Assembly (NCBI GenBank): GCA_002794785.1
Contig: NBBA01000010.1
Span: 1,302,001 to 1,366,000, forward strand
DNA from: Coniferiporia sulphurascens
Taxonomy: Eukaryota > Basidiomycota > Agaricomycetes > Hymenochaetales > Hymenochaetaceae
Direction of reading: 5' to 3'
DNA: 64,000 bases
Shown here piece after piece: positions 36,286 to 49,320 of this stretch (within the stretch, counting starts at the first letter, position 1; the number at the start of each line of letters is the position of its first letter). The notes under the pieces were generated by a model, which was not told the DNA's origin, made no database searches, and worked only from the letters and a program-made list of their open reading frames with translations. A program made the translations under genes and the position numbers.

Positions 36286-39200
36286 ATGGCATTTGCATCC
36301 ATCAACCCAGTTGATGTCCCACCGTACCAAGTTCAACAGCTTGTACCTCTGGTTTTCGACAGCGATGTTCCTGATTCAGGACTTGGTGCGTGCGTTTAGG
36401 TTTCTTAAAGTCAGAATAATTTACCTGTTTGTTTAGCCTTCGGAGGGTCGTCAAACGTCGCGAAACCTCAAGTGACTTGCGCTCAGGCTTTAGGTATGTA
36501 CGTTCCTCCCATGTGTATCTGCTTTATCCCGAATAGCCTGGTACAGGTCCCGAAATATACATCGGTTGCTCGGACGGTACGCTGCTGCGTTACGCCCTGC
36601 AGGTTAATGGACCAGACTCGGTGAGTATTAACATACCTATTGAGCGCTCAGACGCTGAACTTCCAAAGCCAGAATCATATACACTCCTGTCTCGTCAGAC
36701 CTTACCTACCAACAAACCCATAGAGGAGATTGCGTTATGTCCCAGTATCTCAAGGGCACTTATCCTCAGTGGTACGTGCGTGTAATTTACGCTGTGAACT
36801 TACATGAACTGACCGCTTATACTATTAGACCATCAGGTTCACTTTTACATCATCCCTTCGCTTGATCCCGTACACCCTTCCATCATTCGACCCGTTCGCA
36901 ATGTTATATCCCTCGCTGTCGACGAGCAGCATATGCGCCTACCACCGCCGTCTGAATCAAACCAGAGGGTCGATCCTGTCGAGTTCTGTGTTATTAAGAG
37001 GACAAATATTGGGATGTACACACTGAAGGAGCGCCTTGTCCTGCAGAGGGTATGTCCAAAGCTCTGGAACGCGGCTTTTGTTGACATTACGCTACAGGAA
37101 GTCCCAAACGCTTTAAATATACGATATGGCCGCCGAATTGGTCGTCACCTCTGTGCAGCAGATAGCGAGAATTATGACATGATCGACCTGGCAGCAGCTA
37201 CCTCCTTTCCCGTGCTCCCGTTCTCTCAAGTCCCTGATGACACCCGCTGGGTGAAGCCGTTAGCTACACCAATCAGTGACGAGGAATTTTTATTATTGAG
37301 TGATATGGGCCAGAGTGCCATGGGCGTCTTCGTTACGGGGAACGGGGACCCTGTGCGCGGAACACTCGAATGGCCAAGTTATCCTGAGTCAATATGTAAG
37401 AAGCGTACATCACACTTTAGGCGGCTTTGTGCTAAACCCTTTTTTCCCCATGCAGGCGTTGACTACCCCTACGTTGCGGCGCTCCTACCCAATCGAACGA
37501 TTGAGATACATTCCATTGAAACACAAGCCATTGTGCAAGTGATTCCAGCACCCACAGCATCCGAGCCATTCGCTCTCTTACCCTCCCATGCGGGCTATTT
37601 CGTGCCAACTACTCAAAAAACGAGCAAACTTAAACTAGTCACTGTTCGTCTCGATGACGGACTCCAAGACTCAGACTTTCCTCCTGCACCTCCACCCAAA
37701 ATGCCACCACGGCTTCCCCTTCCTCCTAGGTCAAACGCCTTGATAATATCTGAAAACTCCATCCAGGCAATGACTCCATCGACCCTGATTTCTCAAGCCG
37801 AGTCATTACTAGAGAGTCATCGCGTTGACGATGTCATTGACCTCGCCGATCAGAATCAGCGCAAGCTGCTCGGTACTGGCGTCGTGGACGACGAGCTTGC
37901 AGACGAGTTGAAATACGTGTATCAACGAGTCGGCTTTCAGTGCCTCTCGGAAACGCTTTTCGAGGATGCCGGCCGACATCTTTTGGCTGGCGAGACTGAC
38001 CCGCGCATGCTGGTACGCTATTTCCCTGACCTCCATGGCAACCTCCTGCAGGCGACGCCGGGCCTAAGCGCCTTTGCGGGTGTTGCGGCACACCTACCGT
38101 CCGCAACATCTATTGACGATATCGGTATGCATCCTCCTCCTTTATGTTCCCTTCCTCATGCCCCGACGCCCGCTCCGCTCACTTTTTGGTACCCTGACTG
38201 ATGACAGTCGTGGCCAACCTAGTTAAGAACTACGCGCCGCATATCAAGCCCGACGTCGAAACGGGCACACCGACCGCTGAACTCAGACGCGTCCTGTGTG
38301 GGACGGCGCGGGATATGCTGGCTTCGTACTTACGGAAGTACAGGACACGCAGACTTCTGGGACGCGGCGAGACGCACCCGCAAAGCACATCTATCAACGC
38401 CGTGAGTGATCTTGTTTCTTTGGCCTCTCAGAGCTTTGTCTGATGCGGACGTTCGACAGGTTGTCGATACTGTTCTCGCAAAAATCTTGGCTGAGACGGA
38501 CAAAACTGCGGAGCTGTACACGCTTGTTGACGAGCCGAACGATATCGTCATCGACGAAGTCGAGGAGCAGTTCGAAAAGAACGGACAGTACAACGCGTTG
38601 TGTAAACTTTACGTGAAGAGCGGCGACGAGGAAAAGCTTCTTGAATCTTGGTCAAAGTATATTTGGCAGATCTTTGCCTTGGAACCTTTACTGAACATAT
38701 TTTTACAGATTGGCAGATGGTATCTGGTCTGACGAAGACATCAAAGACCCACTGGTAAAAATGACCGAACTCCTTAATAAAACTCCGAACTATGCTCTCG
38801 TACAACGATGGGGACTTTGGCTAACTCGAAAAGACGCCGACATGGGTCTCAAGGTGCGAAATACCATCATTTTACCGTGTAGTTCGCTGACTGATCGGGT
38901 TTTCTAGCTTATCATATCTCGTGACCCGAAACGAATATCAAAAGCCGATGAGCTCGCGCTGTTAGAAAAAATCCGTGAAGCAAATACATCGGCGGGCGTA
39001 AAGTATCTGGAGCATCTAGTGCTACAGAAGCGCAGCCGAGTATGTTCCTACTTCGATACCTTTTGTGTTTGAAAGCCTGACATTTTCTTTGAAAGGATCA
39101 AAACCTGCACAGTCAACTAGTTGAAGTCTATGTGGATCAGACGTTTCAGCACATCTCCGATGAAACAACGGCAAAGTTATGGAGAGCGAAAGGTTGAAAG

Positions 39201-40975
39201 ATTTCCATTTACATATAATAAAATCCGACTAACACCATTGCCTCTAGCGTCTTCATACGCATCCAGTCACAACGAAACGCCATTTTTCATGTATTTTGCA
39301 TCAACAACCCCCGAATCTGATAGCAAGAATACTCGTCTGAAGTTGGCTCTACTTCTACAAGGCTCTAGTTTGTATGATGTGGAGAAGGTGCTAAAACGTG
39401 TACAGGAGCACGAGAAGATCCTTAGACTAGAGATGGCTATCCTTTACGGGAAGGTATGTGCATTAGCGCCTTCAACACTAGCCCACTCACAAACAAACTG
39501 TGTTTCTTAGCTAGGCCGCCATGAGGAAGCGATCTCAACGCTTGTCCGTGATATCCGCGACCCAACTTCCGCCGAGGCATATTGCACACTCGGCGGAGAC
39601 GTGATTCCCGGCAAGGTTGCATTATCAATTGGAGAACGGTGCGGGTTACAGCGGTGGGCCGCACTCGTTACAGGGATGGCCCCGACGCTAGGTCTGGGCC
39701 CGACGGGTGGCTCGACCGCGTCAGCTGCGAGCACGCGGACGAAGGTAGCAGACGAGAGTACGCGGCGCGAGCTGCTAAACGTGCTCCTGAGGGTCTATAT
39801 GAGTGGCGGGTAAGAGTTGTACTCTCTCTTACAACTTTTTCCGAGACTTAACGTAGCCACGACACCTCCTAGGGAGTCAACGATGGGCCGAACATCCCGC
39901 CTGCTCAATTCGCAGTCTGTCAATCTCGATGTCGTAGACGTCATTCAGCACGTCCCATCTGACTGGCCACTGAGCACGATGTCCTCCTTCGTCGCACGTT
40001 CTTTCCGACGGACGGTACACGCGAGCCACGAAGGCCAGATCATCAAGGCCATCGCTGCTGGACAAAACCTCGAGGTACGTAACTATTTACTTCTACCCCT
40101 TTCGCCTACGCCTTCAGCCTTTTCGCGTTTGCACATTATCACATTCTTCTTGTCTCTGTTGTCTCTGGATTTCTGGCCGGAGGAGACCGCTGTTTCTGGT
40201 CCAGTGGTCCTGTTAACCCGGCCCGAGTTTGGAGCACTCTGAACACAGATCTCCGCTTCCGGCTACACTTTCAAGTGATTATCACACGGAGGTTTCTCTC
40301 CATGGCCTAGTCTCCGCCAGCAGAACAGACGTTCTTCCCAGTCCCAGTCCATTTCTGGAAACAGGAGAAGAGGGTTTAAAATCACGTGTAAAAATGGACG
40401 AAGCGGATTCCATGGGGCTGCTGACAACAGACGCATGGAAGAAAAGAACGCGTAGCTCGGAGAACGCGAAAAAGAGGCTATGCATGGATCGTCATGGCCT
40501 ACATAGTCATCCGCTTGCGTGTCCGCCCGATCACATGTCAATCGCATCGACCGCCTCTTACTCCGTTCTTTCTTTCTTTCTTTTGGCTTCTTCTCCTTAT
40601 GCTGCACTTCCATATTATCTTTTCTTCTTTCTCCTTTCTTTTTCTTTGTTCCTCCGCGTCCGAGTCTCCCGTTTCACCGCTAATCACCGCCGACTGTGCG
40701 TGCGTTTGTGCATTCCCCAGGTTGTCGAAAACGCGTGGCTGGTCATCCGCGAACAAGGCGCCGTGGTCGAGGAAGCCATCGACGATGGCGAAGGGAGCGA
40801 AACTGCAGATGAGAAAGTCGTGTTGGACGAGAAAGCCGGACTGCACGAAGACGGCGCGTCTTCTGCGCCGAGCAGCGTCGCGGAGATCCGGGTCGATGAG
40901 CGGAAGGCGCAAGCTCAGGAACGGGATGGCGGCGTGTACCGGAACGAGAATGGCCGGACGTCGGATCTGAGGTAG
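36286..40975 (+). CDS. CNH/clathrin-repeat vacuolar sorting protein (Vps3/TGFBRAP1/Vam6 type, CORVET or HOPS)
   Basis: Tethering-complex subunit of the Vam6/Vps39-Vps3/TGFBRAP1 family, acting in endosome or vacuole fusion with Rab5/Rab7. The start at 36286 (MAFASINPVDVPPYQVQQL) opens an N-terminal CNH-type beta-propeller: IYIGCSDGTLLRYALQV, PIEEIALCPSISRALILS, VHFYIIPSLDPVHPS, SENYDMIDLA, PYVAALLPNRTIEIHSIETQ. The second half is alpha-helical, with clathrin-repeat character: AESLLESHRVDDVIDLADQ, KYVYQRVGFQCLSETLFEDA, RKYRTRRLLG, EEQFEKNGQYNALCKLYVK, YLEHLVLQKR, RVQEHEKILRLEMAILYGKL, and GRTSRLLNSQSVNLDVVDVI near the end. The C-terminal tail is acidic. More than ten introns are present; all are short except the last, about 650 nt (40075-40720). 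Vps3 is favoured over Vam6 from the N-terminal propeller, but I cannot separate them firmly. Confidence 0.83.
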
Positions 40976-41351
40976 CAAGAAGTCCGAGAGGTGTTAATAT
41001 AGCGAAGCTGGGCTGCGCTGGTTCTCAGTTTATTTTGACATTTATACTGCAAATTTTTTCGTGTTGCGTCATTTGAACAAGCCGATATCTTTTTCTTTGG
41101 ACGCTCGTATTTAGTGTATATTCTACGGCGTATAACTACATATGTATACGATCTGATACTCAATTGGAGACTTGGAAACAGAAGCAGCGGACGGAGTGGC
41201 GGGTCTATGAGAGTCGTGCGAGCGGAGGAGTCGAGCAGATGAAAGTATTTAAGAAGGTAGAACATGACTGTGAGCGCATAAGAACGAAGGGAAAGAAAGT
41301 CTAGTTTCGCAATACATAAGGGAGCAGCCGGAAAGAGGAAGACGCCTGTCT
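40976..41351. other. 3' intergenic region between convergent genes
   Basis: About 375 bp between the stop codons of the Vps3-like gene (plus) and the perilipin-like gene (minus). It should hold both terminators. No other feature seen. Confidence 0.6.
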
Positions 41352-42531
41352 TTAATGCAGATTTCCATTCCCGTTCATCTGCCCACCGTCTGTGTTTGGA
41401 CCAGGCGTGCTCGGCGCGGACCTGGCACGGACAGCGTTCACTGCATCCTGGACGCGCGCTGTCGCTCCGGAGAGGAGAGGCTGGACCTGCTGCTCGACCG
41501 TTACGCGCAGCTGCGCAAGCCTGTCCGCGACAGGCGCGTCCGCAGAGAGGACTTCCCTGACTTCGCCGATGACCGCTCCGATGCGCTCCGCAAGCCCGTT
41601 GAGCGAAGCTTGCGCCTGTGCGGGTAGCGCTGCGGCGGACTCCTGTACGCCGTGCAATTCCGCAAGCATTTTGTCGGATAGTGTATGCGCACGCGCAGAG
41701 GCAGCACCGTACGAAGTGGAAAGTGTTTCCGAAACCGATCGGGCAGTGGCTGTTGCGCGTTGACTAAAAATACAATGCGGTGTGAATCGATCATAATGCA
41801 CGCAGCAAGACTAAAGTGGACATACACGAGGACATTGTGTTCCTGTATCTGTTTGAGCTGTTCACCGGTATAGACATAAAGAGTATCCTTGAGGTCCATG
41901 GAGAGACGATAGGCGCGCTGATACTGGAACGTGTCCTTAGACGACCCTCCAGCTGGCATATCGGGTTTCGAGGTATCCGCATCCGGCTTTTTGCCGTTCA
42001 CAGCGCCCACGACTGATGCAAAGCGGTCAACAACCGGAGTGAATTTCTGCAACAATATTAGCCACCGGATCGTCGGAACGGGAATCCAAGGAAACCCACC
42101 TGGTCGATGCCCTGCGCCAGACCATATGCGGGTGTCCGTACCCTATCATCGATCGTCTTGTTCGCAACGCCATACGCGTTCTCGCTGTGCTGTCTCAAAG
42201 TGCCGTAGATTTCCTCAGTTGGGGCGTGGAACGGGTAGGGATAGCGGCTCTCGACTGCGTCGACCGCCTTGTTCGCAAAGCCATCCGCGCGGAGGATAAC
42301 GGGTGCTAGACGTGCCTGAATGGGCTCTGACGCGCGGAAAGCTGCGCTACCCCAGGCCTGCGCGGTGGAGTATGGTGCCTTGGTGTATGCGTTGCCCGCG
42401 AGCGCGGCATGGACGGCGGCAAGGGAGTCGCTGACGAGCGGAATGCTCGCGACGCGGGTGAGAACGGTCATCTGCGGCGCCGTCGTCGTCGACTCTGGCT
42501 GCGCCGGGAACGTCTGGGTTTCTGTCGCCAT
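41352..42531 (-). CDS. Perilipin-like lipid-droplet protein (MPL1/CAP20 family)
   Basis: Fungal perilipin homologue, coating lipid droplets and protecting stored triacylglycerol. Three exons, 42531-42100, 42046-41826 and 41763-41352, give 354 residues. The N-terminal half carries the family pattern: TVLTRVASIPLVSDSLAAVH, a YTKAPYSTAQAWGSAAFRAS segment, then AVESRYPYPFHAPTEEIYGT and DRVRTPAYGLAQGIDQ joined to KFTPVVDRFASVVGAVNG. The C-terminal half is a long amphipathic, Ala/Gln/Val-rich helix region (AELHGVQESAAALPAQAQAS), ending in a short Gly/Asn tail. The donor at 41825 (GTATGT) was chosen because it keeps the frame. The length and lack of a signal peptide fit a cytosolic lipid-droplet coat protein. 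It is convergent with the Vps3-like gene. Confidence 0.83.
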
Positions 42532-44980
42532 GGGTGTCGTGTTGGTGGGTGGAAGTGGTGGTGGTGGAAAAATGAAGAACGAAAGACGGAGTAGATAAAG
42601 CAGGGTAGGGCTGTTCGCATGTGATTGCTTACGTACTGCCAACTTCCTGTTCGGGATTTTTGAAGATCTTGCCAACGGCCGCTTCTGGTTGTCCGGAACC
42701 TTATTGATTCTCTTCTTTTTCACTACCCGAAATGACCTTTAACTCTAATTCAATTGAAATACCGTGACATATCTATTCACGTTCTAATAATTGCGTGCAG
42801 TTGCAATGATGAGACTGATCTTTTTCTTATGTATAAGGGATAGCACTGATGCCACTGAATAGCCAATAGACTCGTCTTTCACACAGAAGTGCTTCCGCAG
42901 ACACACAATGCCACCTCGATCTAGTGCTTGCGAGTGCACGAGGCCTTCTGTGAAGGTGTACATGTACAAACATGAAAATAGATAGCCAGAGCATGCGGGA
43001 CTGACCAGCATCGGGATTCGGGACCTATGCTACAAATAATAGATACGATTTCCGATAACGAACTCCGACAAGATAAGCTTGGGTACGCTCATAATGATGC
43101 CATTACCAAAGAGATTTAGTACTAGTGCTTATCATAGTCTTTGCATTCGCAGTGCAAGTACCAGACATGCGCTATCGTCAATTAATAATGAGATGCACAC
43201 CAAATTAAATAAGTGTTAGAAGTGTTCCTGGGTCGGAATTCGGCGGAGCTTTCCGATTTGGGAAGTGTACCGCTCGTTGCAACGCCCACGATATGGTCAG
43301 CTGGCCTTTGTGGCTGGACGAAGGCTTCGTGAAGAGACCCAGGCTCTAAAACGATCAATAGAGTGTACGATTTCTTTGTGAAATCGAGGACGAGTGAGAC
43401 GGGACGGCCAATAAGCCGCTGAAAGGAATGGAGGACATTTGAAGGCGAAACAGTCCGCCATAGACATAAAATATGACGTCTTCAAGTATTCGCCACTTGG
43501 TTTTCACGTCCTCCGACCCTCCTAGATCAATTGTGCGTGGCTTGAGTGGACCGCCAAGAAAACCAAAACTCAGCCGATAAGTTGAAGGCCAGCGTCACGG
43601 CACCTTCTCCCGGGCGAAGCCTTCATTTCCACCAGTTTACGCCGAGGAGAATCCCTTTTCTGCAAAAATTCCGTCCCCACCCTTTTTTTTACTGCGCAAT
43701 CCAGTAATTCTGCAGAAGGCCCGAGGCTACTCAACATTTCGCCATCTCCATCTTAGAATCAAAAGATTCTCTAAAGAGAAGCCCTTCCATCCAAGCTGAG
43801 CGGCCGTTGCAATTGTATGTCGCATCCGCGAAGCAAGTATGTGCGTCTCACTTGATTTTGCTCCACTCGAGCGTATAGGGGTTACATGTACGCGTCTCGC
43901 GGCATAACATTGCGTTGGGGTGCGTAAATAGGGAAAATCTCGAAAACTTCGAAGCGGCGAAAGCGCCCACGGCTGCATCTCAGCCATCTTGGTAGCACAT
44001 ACTCCAAGGAAGGATGCACGCCGTGGGTAATCTATGCCATAAGTAACGTAATCAGCGAATTCCAAACATACAAGAATCAAGATCATACCTGTGTTATCAA
44101 TGCTTTTCGGGACATTTAAACATTGATTCAAGCCAACTGCCCCTGGGCGTTTGTGGCTGCCTATCTCTCTGCACACTCCGCACAGTACTATGTCGCATCT
44201 CCGCAGCTCTAGCGTCTAATGGTCACTGATGTAGAATGCACACAGCCTAGCGGAACCGACGAAAGTCCGGAAAGAATTGTACATACACATAAATAGCGAG
44301 TCCCCCCGAATTCCGACACTAAAAAAATGCCGCCAACAAGTTGAGACAACGGACGCATGCGTATCGGGTTCCGGACACGTTCCAGGAGGATTTCACTACC
44401 GCACCCGGAGTTATTGTGGGCGAAGAACACTGCGCTACTGAGTCTTCATCAAGTGCTTTGCTGATGTCTTGTGCCAGAGATAGAAGTTATATACACACGA
44501 CGTTGCAGATAAGGGCACGATAAAAGACAGGTTTCGCGGGAACCGATCTGCTTGGCATCGAGGAATGTGTGCCCCGTAATGGTGACACTTGCTATTTATT
44601 TTAACGTGCTTGGAGTGACTTGATCGGAAAGGGCCTTTGCGATAAGGATTGCAGAAAGAAAGGGCAGTATCATCGGAAACTGAGAGAGATAAAACATGTT
44701 CACCACGGAGCAACTAACATTTTGAGAGCATTTGACAAAAAATGCAGTTTCCTAGAATGCCGATCCAGGGGATATCTGAACTACGAAAGCGTCAAATCCA
44801 GCGAAAAAAGCAAAGTATCGGGTCTAACCAATGGCAGCCTGTCGTAGATTGCTTCAACTTGAAGTCCTTAGATAGCGAAAGACCATCCGAACAAAAAGCG
44901 TTAAAAACACATGAATTGCATTCACAGTACAACAAAGCAGGCTCACAAAGAGCCAGTAAGACGAAAAATTAGTTCCTAGA
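42532..44980. other. Gene-poor region, about 2.4 kb, leading into the repeat array
   Basis: No gene or recognisable repeat found in this stretch. The first few hundred bases must include the perilipin promoter. Short frames in all six frames have no protein-like character. Confidence 0.5.
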
Positions 44981-45785
44981 GCAGCAGATCTAGAGTAGTC
45001 TGAATCGAGTTACACCGAATGCCAAACCCGCCCGAAGACGAAAAGGCATAAAACCGGCGTGTCGCGAATTGAGCTGAAGGGCAATGCTCTCGTCAGTGGT
45101 CCTAAGCGTCTTCCCCATGCGCAGGCAAGCCCTATTCTCCATCAGATAGCCCCTCTATAATCGCGGCCTCAGATTTTGGCAGGAAAAATCGACAACGCTA
45201 ATAGGGGCATATGTGACGACATCTCGTAACACCGTTAAGCGGCCGTATAGTAACCTCCTATGCATGCTAACGAGGAGACACCGTCCGTCAACATAGATGC
45301 GAGCAACTCGCCACGACCGACCAGTACTCGTTACCGCTTTCAAGCCCTGACAGCCCTAGCGACCCCCAGCGCTGAGGAATCGGGGAGTCCGATGAAGAAC
45401 CGAGAAATCAACTTCAAATAAAGTGATATCCTCAAAATCACGCAAGCCTTGAAGACCTGCGGCGCCCACTCCGAAGGGTAAAAGACAATGGACAACCGTG
45501 CGCACGGGGAAGACAGACCACGTAGACGAGAACTCACCCGATCCCCGTCACGCATCTCAAAGCCGTCCGATAACCCTCCTCTCTTCGCGAGAATCTCTGG
45601 GCATAGAAAACGAACAGGCTGTCTTGCTGGTACGTGACTCGAACGTTGGTGTCCGGACTCGGCTGGAGTCGATCGAGGGGGATTGAAATACTCGGACCTT
45701 GGCCCGCTCACTAGGAAAGGTGAGCAGCACACGTAGTGCACTGTCGCCGTGGACGTTGTGAGCATCGCGACCTTGGATCTGCTGC
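44981..45785 (-). repeat. Repeat unit A of an unrecognised family, 805 bp
   Basis: Leftmost copy. It begins GCAGCAGATC (44981) and ends GGATCTGCTGC (45785), an 11-bp inverted repeat with one mismatch at the left end. The first about 150 bp and last about 330 bp match the other copies closely, while the middle differs. On the minus strand a TATA-like motif (in AAAATATATGCC, about 45820) precedes the unit and a T5 run follows it. Its core resembles those of units B and C. Strand is given for the direction of this putative transcript. Confidence 0.85.
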
Positions 45786-46121
45786 AGATGATGGGAAAAG
45801 ATGGAGATTCGTGCACAAAATATATGCCTCCGGGGACTGCCTAATACGGAAAGAGCTCGTGTCTCGAGCACTCAGTACTCAAAAGTGAATAACTTCAAGT
45901 TATCTCGCAGGATCGTGTTGATATACTTCCCGAAGTGCAGTTTGAAAAAATTTACACGGGCCGAGAAAAAGACTGATCATAAACAAGAACAGTCTGTAAC
46001 AATGGCCTCTCGCGTACAAGATTCAGCCGTCTACCTCTAGCCGCGCATACAGCGATTCATAAACGCAAGATGAATTCCAGACTCACGAAAAGTCGGTACA
46101 AGGGAAAAAATTGCTATCATA

Positions 46122-46972
46122 GCAGCAGACCCAGAGTAGTCTGAATCGAGTTGTACTGGTCGCCGCACCCGTCAAAGACGGAGAGGCGTAAGACCCAGTA
46201 TATCGCGAATTGAGCTGAGGGCAACGTTCCGTCAGTGGTCTTGGGCGTCTCCCCATGCGCCGGTAAGTCCTATCATTCGTTGAATGTCACCTCGCCCTTT
46301 GCCAATCGTTATGCTGGGTATCGGTCGATGGACTGGAATAAAAAATGGCCTATTGTAGTAGCCATGTGCCGCCCCCGACGCTGACTACAACATCACAGAC
46401 ATCTTTTGGCGGCCAAAAAGACGTGCTCTGAGATACGAGACAGCAAACGACACACTCTCTACCACAACATTTGAGGCCACTTGTCTTGCAGTCCCATGAT
46501 AGCCCACAACGACCGCCTGCAGCTCCGGGCATTAAGGTATTCGCAGAAAATAACCGAGAACCCCACTTCAAATGAAGTGAAGGCAATCCCGAAGTTACGC
46601 AGGGTACAGGGACCACAGTGGCAGGCTTACGGCCCTGCATTTGCCTGCGAAGCCCTCTCTTGAGGTAAAGGGCAGTGGACACCCGCGCGCAAGGGGGAGA
46701 CAGACCACATAAACGGAAGCTCACCCGATCCCCGCCACGCATCTCAAAGCCACCCGGTAACCCTCCTCTCTAAGCAAGAATCTTTGGGCATGAAAACCGA
46801 ACAGGCTGCCTTGTTGGTACGCGACTCGAACGTTGGTGTTCGGACTCGGCTGGAGTCGATCAAGGGGGACTGAAATACTCAGACCTTGGCCCGCTCGCGA
46901 AGAACGGCGAGCAGCACACGTAGTGCACTGTCACCGTGGATGTTGTGAGCATCGCGACCTTGGATCTGCTGC
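46122..46972 (-). repeat. Repeat unit B, 851 bp
   Basis: Bounded by GCAGCAGACCC (46122) and GGATCTGCTGC (46972). The core shares GAGAACCCCACTTCAAATGA-type sequence with unit C and weakly with A. The spacer from A to B (45786-46121) matches the one between E and F. Its flanking TATA-like motif is interrupted by a 664-bp TIR element inserted at 47010. A T6 run follows the unit on the minus strand. Confidence 0.85.
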
Positions 46973-47009
46973 AGATGGTGGGAGAAGATGGAGATTCGTA
47001 CCAAATATA

Positions 47010-47673
47010 AGGTATGCCCAAATTCGACCACATGTGACAAAATGTGACAATCACGTGACATGTGCGATCGGCGACTCAGTAGACACGTCCAGTGGACTGA
47101 ATATGAGCTCCTCTGACTATATAATGGTCTATTATATACATAAATGAAGTACGGACATTATAGGCACATATCACAGCCATTTGTATAGCTCTAAAGTAGA
47201 AATATAAGCACATTATGCCAAATTATATCATGAACATGTTCAGTTTTGGCCTTGGGTCGCCCCAAGCTCCCCAAGGATGGCATGGAGCAAAGCCTGATGG
47301 CCATGGTATCTTCTGGTTTCCTGGGCTGCTTGCTTCCCATCCAAGCCTTTCCTATATACATTCATGAACCGAATTGCATGAATTGCAAAGTCTGCGCCGA
47401 TCTGTAAAGCAGAGATCGGCGCTTCCAAATGTGGAAACTGGAAATCTTCGGACTTCAATTCTCAAATTTGCTACTCTAACTACAATTCAAGTAGGCAACA
47501 GATCAAAAATTTGTTCCAAAAAATTGTTTATATTGTGCTTATATGCAGATCTGTGGAGCGGTTTGGGCTAATATTGCCTGTGTGCTGAGCAGTTAGGCAA
47601 TGTACATGTTCATTCAGCCAAAGTGTGACATGCAAATCACGTGATAGTGGCTGAATTTGGGCTTCCCATACCT
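47010..47673. mobile_element. Short TIR element 1 (MITE-like), TA target duplication
   Basis: A 664-bp insertion in the spacer downstream of unit B. The left end AGGTATGCCCAAATTC and the right end GAATTTGGG...CCCATACCT are inverted repeats, with a small 4-5 bp indel between them, and TA flanks both sides (47008-47009 and 47674-47675). The surrounding sequence reads through (CCAAATA/TATGCCTCCGGGG) just as in the uninterrupted copies. No transposase frame is present, so it is non-autonomous. TA duplication suggests a Tc1/mariner-type mobiliser, by inference. Confidence 0.78.
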
Positions 47674-48180
47674 TATATGCCTCCGGGGACTGCCTAATAC
47701 GGAAAGATTGTGTCTCGAGCATATGGTCAAGCACTACTACTCAGTTCTCAAAAATGAATAACTTATCTCGCAGGATCGTATTGACATACAGTACTTTCGG
47801 GAGTGCAGTTTAAAAAATTCACATACTGTCACAGGGAGCGCACAAAACTTTTCCCATTTATTGAGTCAAGCAAGGAATTGATCATACTACTGAAATTAAC
47901 TACTAGAAAACATTGACTCTATTTTAATGTCTCATACCGCTCGTCCCGCTCACTGACACCAACCTCATTGTCTGTAGCTTTCAAGTTACGACGAGATACT
48001 GATTAGGATGTATCGCCGCAATGCAATAAATGAGCTTGTAGCAAGCAAAGAGCTGAGGGTCGCATACTGAACAATTCAACAAGACGACTTCTGACATCTG
48101 CATCATAACATTTCGAACGTTTAGTGTGAAACGAATTAGACCCACGAAGGGCCAAAAATGAGGGAAAAAATATCTCCGAA

Positions 48181-49060
48181 GCAGCAGATCCAGAGTAGTC
48201 TGAATCGAGTTACACTGGGCGCCATCCCCGTCCGAAGACGGAAAGGCATAAACCCAGCGTGTCGCGAATTAAGCTAAAGAGCTAAAGCTTTCGTCAGTGG
48301 TCTTGAGCGTCTCCCCATGCGCCGGCAAGTCCTGTTCTTCATCGAACGTGCCTCCTTTGTAATCAACATGCACAGCAACAGATGTTGGGCTGAAAGAAAA
48401 GTGACCCATTGCGGTAAAGATGACGCCCCCAATGCCGACTCTTATAGAACAGTTATTCCTTGGAAGCATGCATCCAAAGAGACGTGAACCCGGGACGAAG
48501 AGTCGACGGAACGACACCCGATAAGTACCGCAACGTATTTGGGTCGCATGAACTCTAGCCCCTGATAGCGTGAGTGATACCTGCAGCCCCGGTAATTGAG
48601 GTGCCCGATGAAGAACTGAGAACTCCACTTCAAATGAAGCGAAGGTGATTCTCATGGTTGCGCAGGGTGCAAAGACCACAGTAGCAGGCTTATGATGATC
48701 CCGCATTGTCCCGCGACGCCCACCCTTGCGGGTGAAGAGCGGTGGACGACCGTGCGCATGAGGGAGACAGACCACAGAAACGAAAACTCACCCGATCCCC
48801 GCCACGCATCTCAAAGCAGTCCATCACCCTCATCCCTCACAGGAGTCTCTGGGTATATTCCCGACCGGCTGGGCCGGGCGGAGACGATCCCGCTGATTTT
48901 GCTGGTACGCGGCTCGAATATTGGTGTTCGGACTCAGCTGGAGTCGATCAAGGGGGATTAAAATACTCAGACCTTGGCCCGCTCACGAAGAAAGGCGAGC
49001 AATGCACACAGTGCGCTGTCGCCGTGGACGTTGTGAGCGTCGCGACCTTGGATCTGCTGC
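48181..49060 (-). repeat. Repeat unit C, 880 bp
   Basis: Bounded by GCAGCAGATCC (48181) and GGATCTGCTGC (49060), the longest copy. The core is close to B. The downstream spacer (49061-49320) is of a second type that is shared with the D-E spacer and differs from the A-B and E-F spacers. TATATATG lies about 35 bp to the right; a T6 run lies to the left (minus orientation). Confidence 0.85.
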
Positions 49061-49320
49061 AGATGGTGCGAGAAGACGAAGAATCATGCCTATATATGCT
49101 TCCGGGGACTGCCTGATTGGGACTTTAAGGCGAGGAGCCAAATCCCGTACAATAATAATATGTAATATACAAGCTCAGATGGACAGTACACATTGAACTA
49201 AGTTGCAACTGCGTCGACGCCAGGAATAAATGTGTGACAAATAATGGGCCCCCGGCATACAAATCACGACGGGATTTAGACTCGCGAGGAGTCGGCAAGA
49301 AGGAAAAAATTGCCATCGCA

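Noticed and set aside
41355..41763. Plus-strand frames of 90-123 codons opposite the perilipin-like gene
   Set aside because: These are shadows of the high-GC Ala-rich coding exon on the minus strand.
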